Of a stretch of 34,745 nt of DNA, positions 32,036 through 34,745 are shown one piece after another; position 1 is the stretch's first letter; each line of letters opens with the position of its first letter. Under the pieces are notes generated by a model that ran no database searches, was not told the DNA's origin, and saw only the letters and a list, made by a program, of their open reading frames with translations. The DNA lies in the NCBI RefSeq assembly GCF_009720245.1, contig NZ_WJSQ01000007.1:1-34745 (forward strand). The letters are read 5' to 3'. Both the position numbers and the translations under genes were made by a program. The stretch is from Sphingomonas segetis (GTDB taxonomy: Bacteria; Pseudomonadota; Alphaproteobacteria; Sphingomonadales; Sphingomonadaceae).

Positions 32036-33961
32036 TCAGGCCGTGCCGCGGGAGCGCTTCGCCGAAACCGTGCCGGGGCCGTCGCCGAGCATCGCTTCAA
32101 TGGCCTCGATCCGCCGGCTGTTGTCGGCGATGAGGTCAATGACCTCCGCCTCGCGCGCCTCGCGCTTGATCACGGTGCGAATTGCGCGCGCGATTTCTTC
32201 CGAAACCTCGGCGAGCGCGTTCTGCTCGGCGCGGCTCGGCAAGGAGCCGTCGGGGCGCGGGCCGACCAGGAGGAAGCCGATCGGCTCCTCGTCTCCCGAG
32301 CTCGGAACGAGCGGCACCCGGATCGGGAAGAGCTTGTCGGATGGCTCGCAAATGTCGGTCCGGTAATCCTGCGCGAAGACCGACGTCCGCCAGGTTTCGA
32401 CCTCATCCTTGCCGAGACCGCGAACGTTGAGCACGCAGCCGTTGACGATCATGGCGGCGCGCACGGCACGCACCCCTCGGTCGACCTGCGCCAGGATCTC
32501 GCCGATCATTTCGTCGAGTGAAGCCGTCTCGCGCATGTCACGCACGCTTTGCGGCAGGTCGTTGCGTAGCAGGAACAGGTTCTTCTGGAACTTCCTTTCC
32601 GACCAGCGCTGGACCCGCTCCTGGATCGGGTTGACCATGATCGTCGCGAGCGCCGCCGCGAAGATGATTGGTCCCTGGCTGTTGGTGTTTCCGGAATAAT
32701 TGTAGATGAACTGTTTGACCGCGTCCCCGGCCGCCGCGAAAATCGCCGCGACCCCCAGCGTGATCACCGCGAAATTCACCGAACGGCCGATGACGATCTC
32801 GGCGTCGTAGAGCCGATACCGCAGAAGCGCGATCAGCAAGCCGACCTGAAGGAAGAGCATGGCGAATGCGAAGCTGAGGCCCGACGCCATCTCGACGAGC
32901 AGCTGTGCTCCGAAGCTGTCGGTCGACCATTTGAGAGAATCGCAGACGATCGAGATGCAGCGCAGCACCGCGTAAGCGCTGATCCCGAACAGGGCCCAGC
33001 GGATCTGTTGCTTTTGCTCGCTCGAGTCGGTCCTTTTCAGCCGACGCAGCATGGCGAGCACGCCGATGATCATGAAGCAGATGAAATAGGTCTGGTAGAT
33101 CGTACCGCGGAGAAACATCAGCAGCGGCAGGCAGGCGATCAGCCCGACCACACGCCACGACAGATTGCCGTGGGGGAACAGCAGGATGCCGGTCAGGAGC
33201 AGGATGTTGCCGAGGTCGTAGAGAGCGACATTGAAGTCGCGCGGAAGCCCCATCGCCGTCAGGAACACCGTCGAGGGCTGCTCCGCGGCAATGTTGAGGA
33301 GCACGGCGAGTGACAGCAGCGAACTCACGATGTCGCGCGCATTGCGGCGGTGGAGCAGCCACGCAGCCCACAGCAGGAACGGGTAGAAGAAGACGTGGAG
33401 CAGGTCGATGAAGCTGAGCACGGTGGGCGAGATACCGAGCGCGCGGGCACCGGCGTCGACATGCTGCTCGCCGGTCGTGACGGTCACGTCGCGCACTCGC
33501 CCGTCGGGGTCACGCACCGTCAGCGGGATTTCCGATTGGCCTTCGGCGAACACCACGTTGCCCATCAGATTGTAGGCGGGATCGTTGGCGTGCTCCGCGA
33601 GCGCCTTCTCGTTGAAGGGCATGCTCTTCGGCAGCGGGATTCCGTAAATGGCGATGATATGGTCGCCTGGAATCAGGCCGCTATCGGCGGCATGGGGTCC
33701 GACGGTGAAACGCACGACCGTCGCGTCGCGCGGCGACACAGCGAATCCCGCGCGGCTTCCAAGGAAGAGCTGCGAGTTGTTCGGCTTCTCCGTGTAGCGG
33801 TAGTAGAATCCGATAACCGGACCGGCGATCGCGAGCACCAGCACAAGCGCCCACACCGCCGTGAACAACCGATAGCCGAGCGTGTTGAACTTCGGCACGA
33901 CCGGGGGCAGCCGGAACCTGCCTTTCAGCGCCTGGTCGGTCCTCGGCAAGGCAAGCAGCAT
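32036..33961 (-). CDS. Multi-TM sensor-like protein with PDZ and GAF-like domains, no kinase
   Basis: Inner-membrane protein of 641 residues. TM1 is about 32-53, then a periplasmic PDZ-like region (about 65-165, 'SGLIPGDHIIAIYGIPL'). About eight more helices lie between 180 and 445. 'LRYRLYDAEIVIGRSVNFAVI' (380-400) closely resembles the helix-linker motif of 7TM histidine kinases. The cytoplasmic part (about 470-605) looks GAF-like ('EEPIGFLLVGPRPDGSLPSRAEQNALAEVSEEIARAI'), and the protein ends in a short coiled stretch. No HisKA, HATPase, cyclase or GGDEF motif follows, so it must signal through a partner or by another route. Function is not known. Confidence 0.72.
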   Translation of the reverse strand: MLLALPRTDQALKGRFRLPPVVPKFNTLGYRLFTAVWALVLVLAIAGPVIGFYYRYTEKPNNSQLFLGSRAGFAVSPRDATVVRFTVGPHAADSGLIPGDHIIAIYGIPLPKSMPFNEKALAEHANDPAYNLMGNVVFAEGQSEIPLTVRDPDGRVRDVTVTTGEQHVDAGARALGISPTVLSFIDLLHVFFYPFLLWAAWLLHRRNARDIVSSLLSLAVLLNIAAEQPSTVFLTAMGLPRDFNVALYDLGNILLLTGILLFPHGNLSWRVVGLIACLPLLMFLRGTIYQTYFICFMIIGVLAMLRRLKRTDSSEQKQQIRWALFGISAYAVLRCISIVCDSLKWSTDSFGAQLLVEMASGLSFAFAMLFLQVGLLIALLRYRLYDAEIVIGRSVNFAVITLGVAAIFAAAGDAVKQFIYNYSGNTNSQGPIIFAAALATIMVNPIQERVQRWSERKFQKNLFLLRNDLPQSVRDMRETASLDEMIGEILAQVDRGVRAVRAAMIVNGCVLNVRGLGKDEVETWRTSVFAQDYRTDICEPSDKLFPIRVPLVPSSGDEEPIGFLLVGPRPDGSLPSRAEQNALAEVSEEIARAIRTVIKREAREAEVIDLIADNSRRIEAIEAMLGDGPGTVSAKRSRGTA

Positions 33962-34027
33962 CCGCTTCAGCTCCGGCGCTGATTATCTACGCATTATCAT
34001 GGGCGGCGCGGACGCGGCGCGCAATCG

Positions 34028-34745
34028 CTATGTGCTTGAGCCGCCTTCGCTCTCGATGCCCTGCTCGCCATAGCGCGATTTGATGAAGCGGCCCTGCGTC
34101 TCGAACGCCGCCATGTCCTGCCGGGCAAGCTGTTCCGACACGTCCGACAGTGCCGCACGCGCTGCGGCGAGGCTCTCGACCAGCCGCTCATCCACCGTCT
34201 TGCCTTCGCCGTCCTGCTCCTGCCGATAGGCGCGGGGCACGTTCGCGTAGCGCTCGATCAGGCCGGGCAGGTGGATCGACATCAGCCGGCGCGCATCCTG
34301 GGCGCACGGGTCCAAAGTATCGACGCGATCGAGCGTCTGCTTGAGCGCCGGGAGGGTCGCACTGATCGCGTCGAGCTGCGGCTGCGCCGTCGCGGGAAGC
34401 CCCCGGCGGACGTGGTAGAGATACGAATCGAACCGTTCGACCATGGCGCCATTGGGAAGATCGGCCGTGGGGGCAGGGGCCGACACGACCTGCCTGCCGC
34501 CGCGTGCGATGAGGACGCCGGCCACGACGACGCTCGCAATCACGGCTGCAAGGAAGCCGAAGAGACCGATCGGGTTGAAAAAGCCGATGAAGATCGCCGC
34601 AAGCCAGACGACCACGACGCCCGCCGCCACCTTCGCCGCCGTGCGGCCCAGCCCCGCGTTCAGCCGCTCCCGTTCGCGCCGGGCGGCAGCCCGGACGGGG
34701 CCGCCGCGCTGGTCGAGCTGCTGCGTGACGCGGTCGAATCGCGCA
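34028..34745 (-). CDS. Membrane protein, XpaC-like (5' end outside window)
   Basis: The frame stays open to the window edge, so the N-terminus is missing; the visible part is about 238 residues. It starts with a basic cytoplasmic stretch ('RFDRVTQQLDQ', 'ARRERERLNAG'), then two hydrophobic segments ('VVVVWLAAIFIGFF' and 'FLAAVIASVVVAGVLIA'). A long helical domain follows ('YLYHVRRGLPATAQPQL', 'TLPALKQTLDRVDTL', 'LPGLIERYANVPRAY', 'SLAAARAALSDVSEQLARQDMAAFETQGRFI'). That pattern resembles the 5-bromo-4-chloroindolyl phosphate hydrolysis (XpaC) family, often found with TelA-type genes, but I hold this loosely. A GTG at 34630 is only an internal codon. Confidence 0.6.
   Translation of the reverse strand, partial: ARFDRVTQQLDQRGGPVRAAARRERERLNAGLGRTAAKVAAGVVVVWLAAIFIGFFNPIGLFGFLAAVIASVVVAGVLIARGGRQVVSAPAPTADLPNGAMVERFDSYLYHVRRGLPATAQPQLDAISATLPALKQTLDRVDTLDPCAQDARRLMSIHLPGLIERYANVPRAYRQEQDGEGKTVDERLVESLAAARAALSDVSEQLARQDMAAFETQGRFIKSRYGEQGIESEGGSST

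Overview
The window looks like a chromosomal segment of a GC-rich alphaproteobacterium, most likely in the order Sphingomonadales. Three things suggest this: the tonB-exbB-exbD-exbD order at the left end, the lepB-rnc-era operon, and the high coding density with many 4-base stop/start overlaps. No tRNA, rRNA, insertion sequence, integrase, attachment site or CRISPR array is visible. The largest gap between genes is about 150 bases (7591-7741).

Region 1 (1-7590) holds envelope energy transduction and amino-sugar synthesis. The 3' end of tonB is followed by exbB and two exbD genes and a good intrinsic terminator. glmU and glmS, which together supply UDP-GlcNAc, are separated by a reverse-strand lipoprotein peptidase/hydrolase. 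A phytanoyl-CoA dioxygenase-family gene follows. Region 2 (7591-11096) has a membrane-bound winged-helix/TPR regulator, a GFA-type zinc protein and alanine racemase. Region 3 (10975-15780) is a tightly overlapping reverse-strand operon: a small protein, DUF72, dapB, an APC permease, a PLP aminotransferase and nth. The 3' end of nth runs antisense into alr. Region 4 (15838-18954) has a class III sirtuin facing the era-rnc-lepB operon.

Region 5 (19034-29978) is one long forward-strand series: pgi, glutathione reductase, a PYROXD2-like flavoprotein and a CaiB/BaiF CoA-transferase, then three tandem paralogues of about 583 residues. Each paralogue is TIR domain, FlgO/TolB-like domain, then TPR domain. 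All three keep the glutamate that aligns with the catalytic residue of TIR NADases. This triplet is the most unusual system in the window. The regulator at 7742-9631 uses the same FlgO/TolB-like plus TPR module with a winged-helix front end, so the module appears to be coupled to different output domains.

Region 6 (30012-34745) is on the reverse strand and largely envelope-directed: a glycine-zipper surface-antigen-like protein, a periplasmic ClpP-like protein and a FecR-like secreted protein in one operon with a credible promoter. Upstream lie a PDZ/multi-TM/GAF-like sensor without a kinase domain and a membrane protein that runs off the window end.

All calls come from reading motifs by eye. 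No database search was run.
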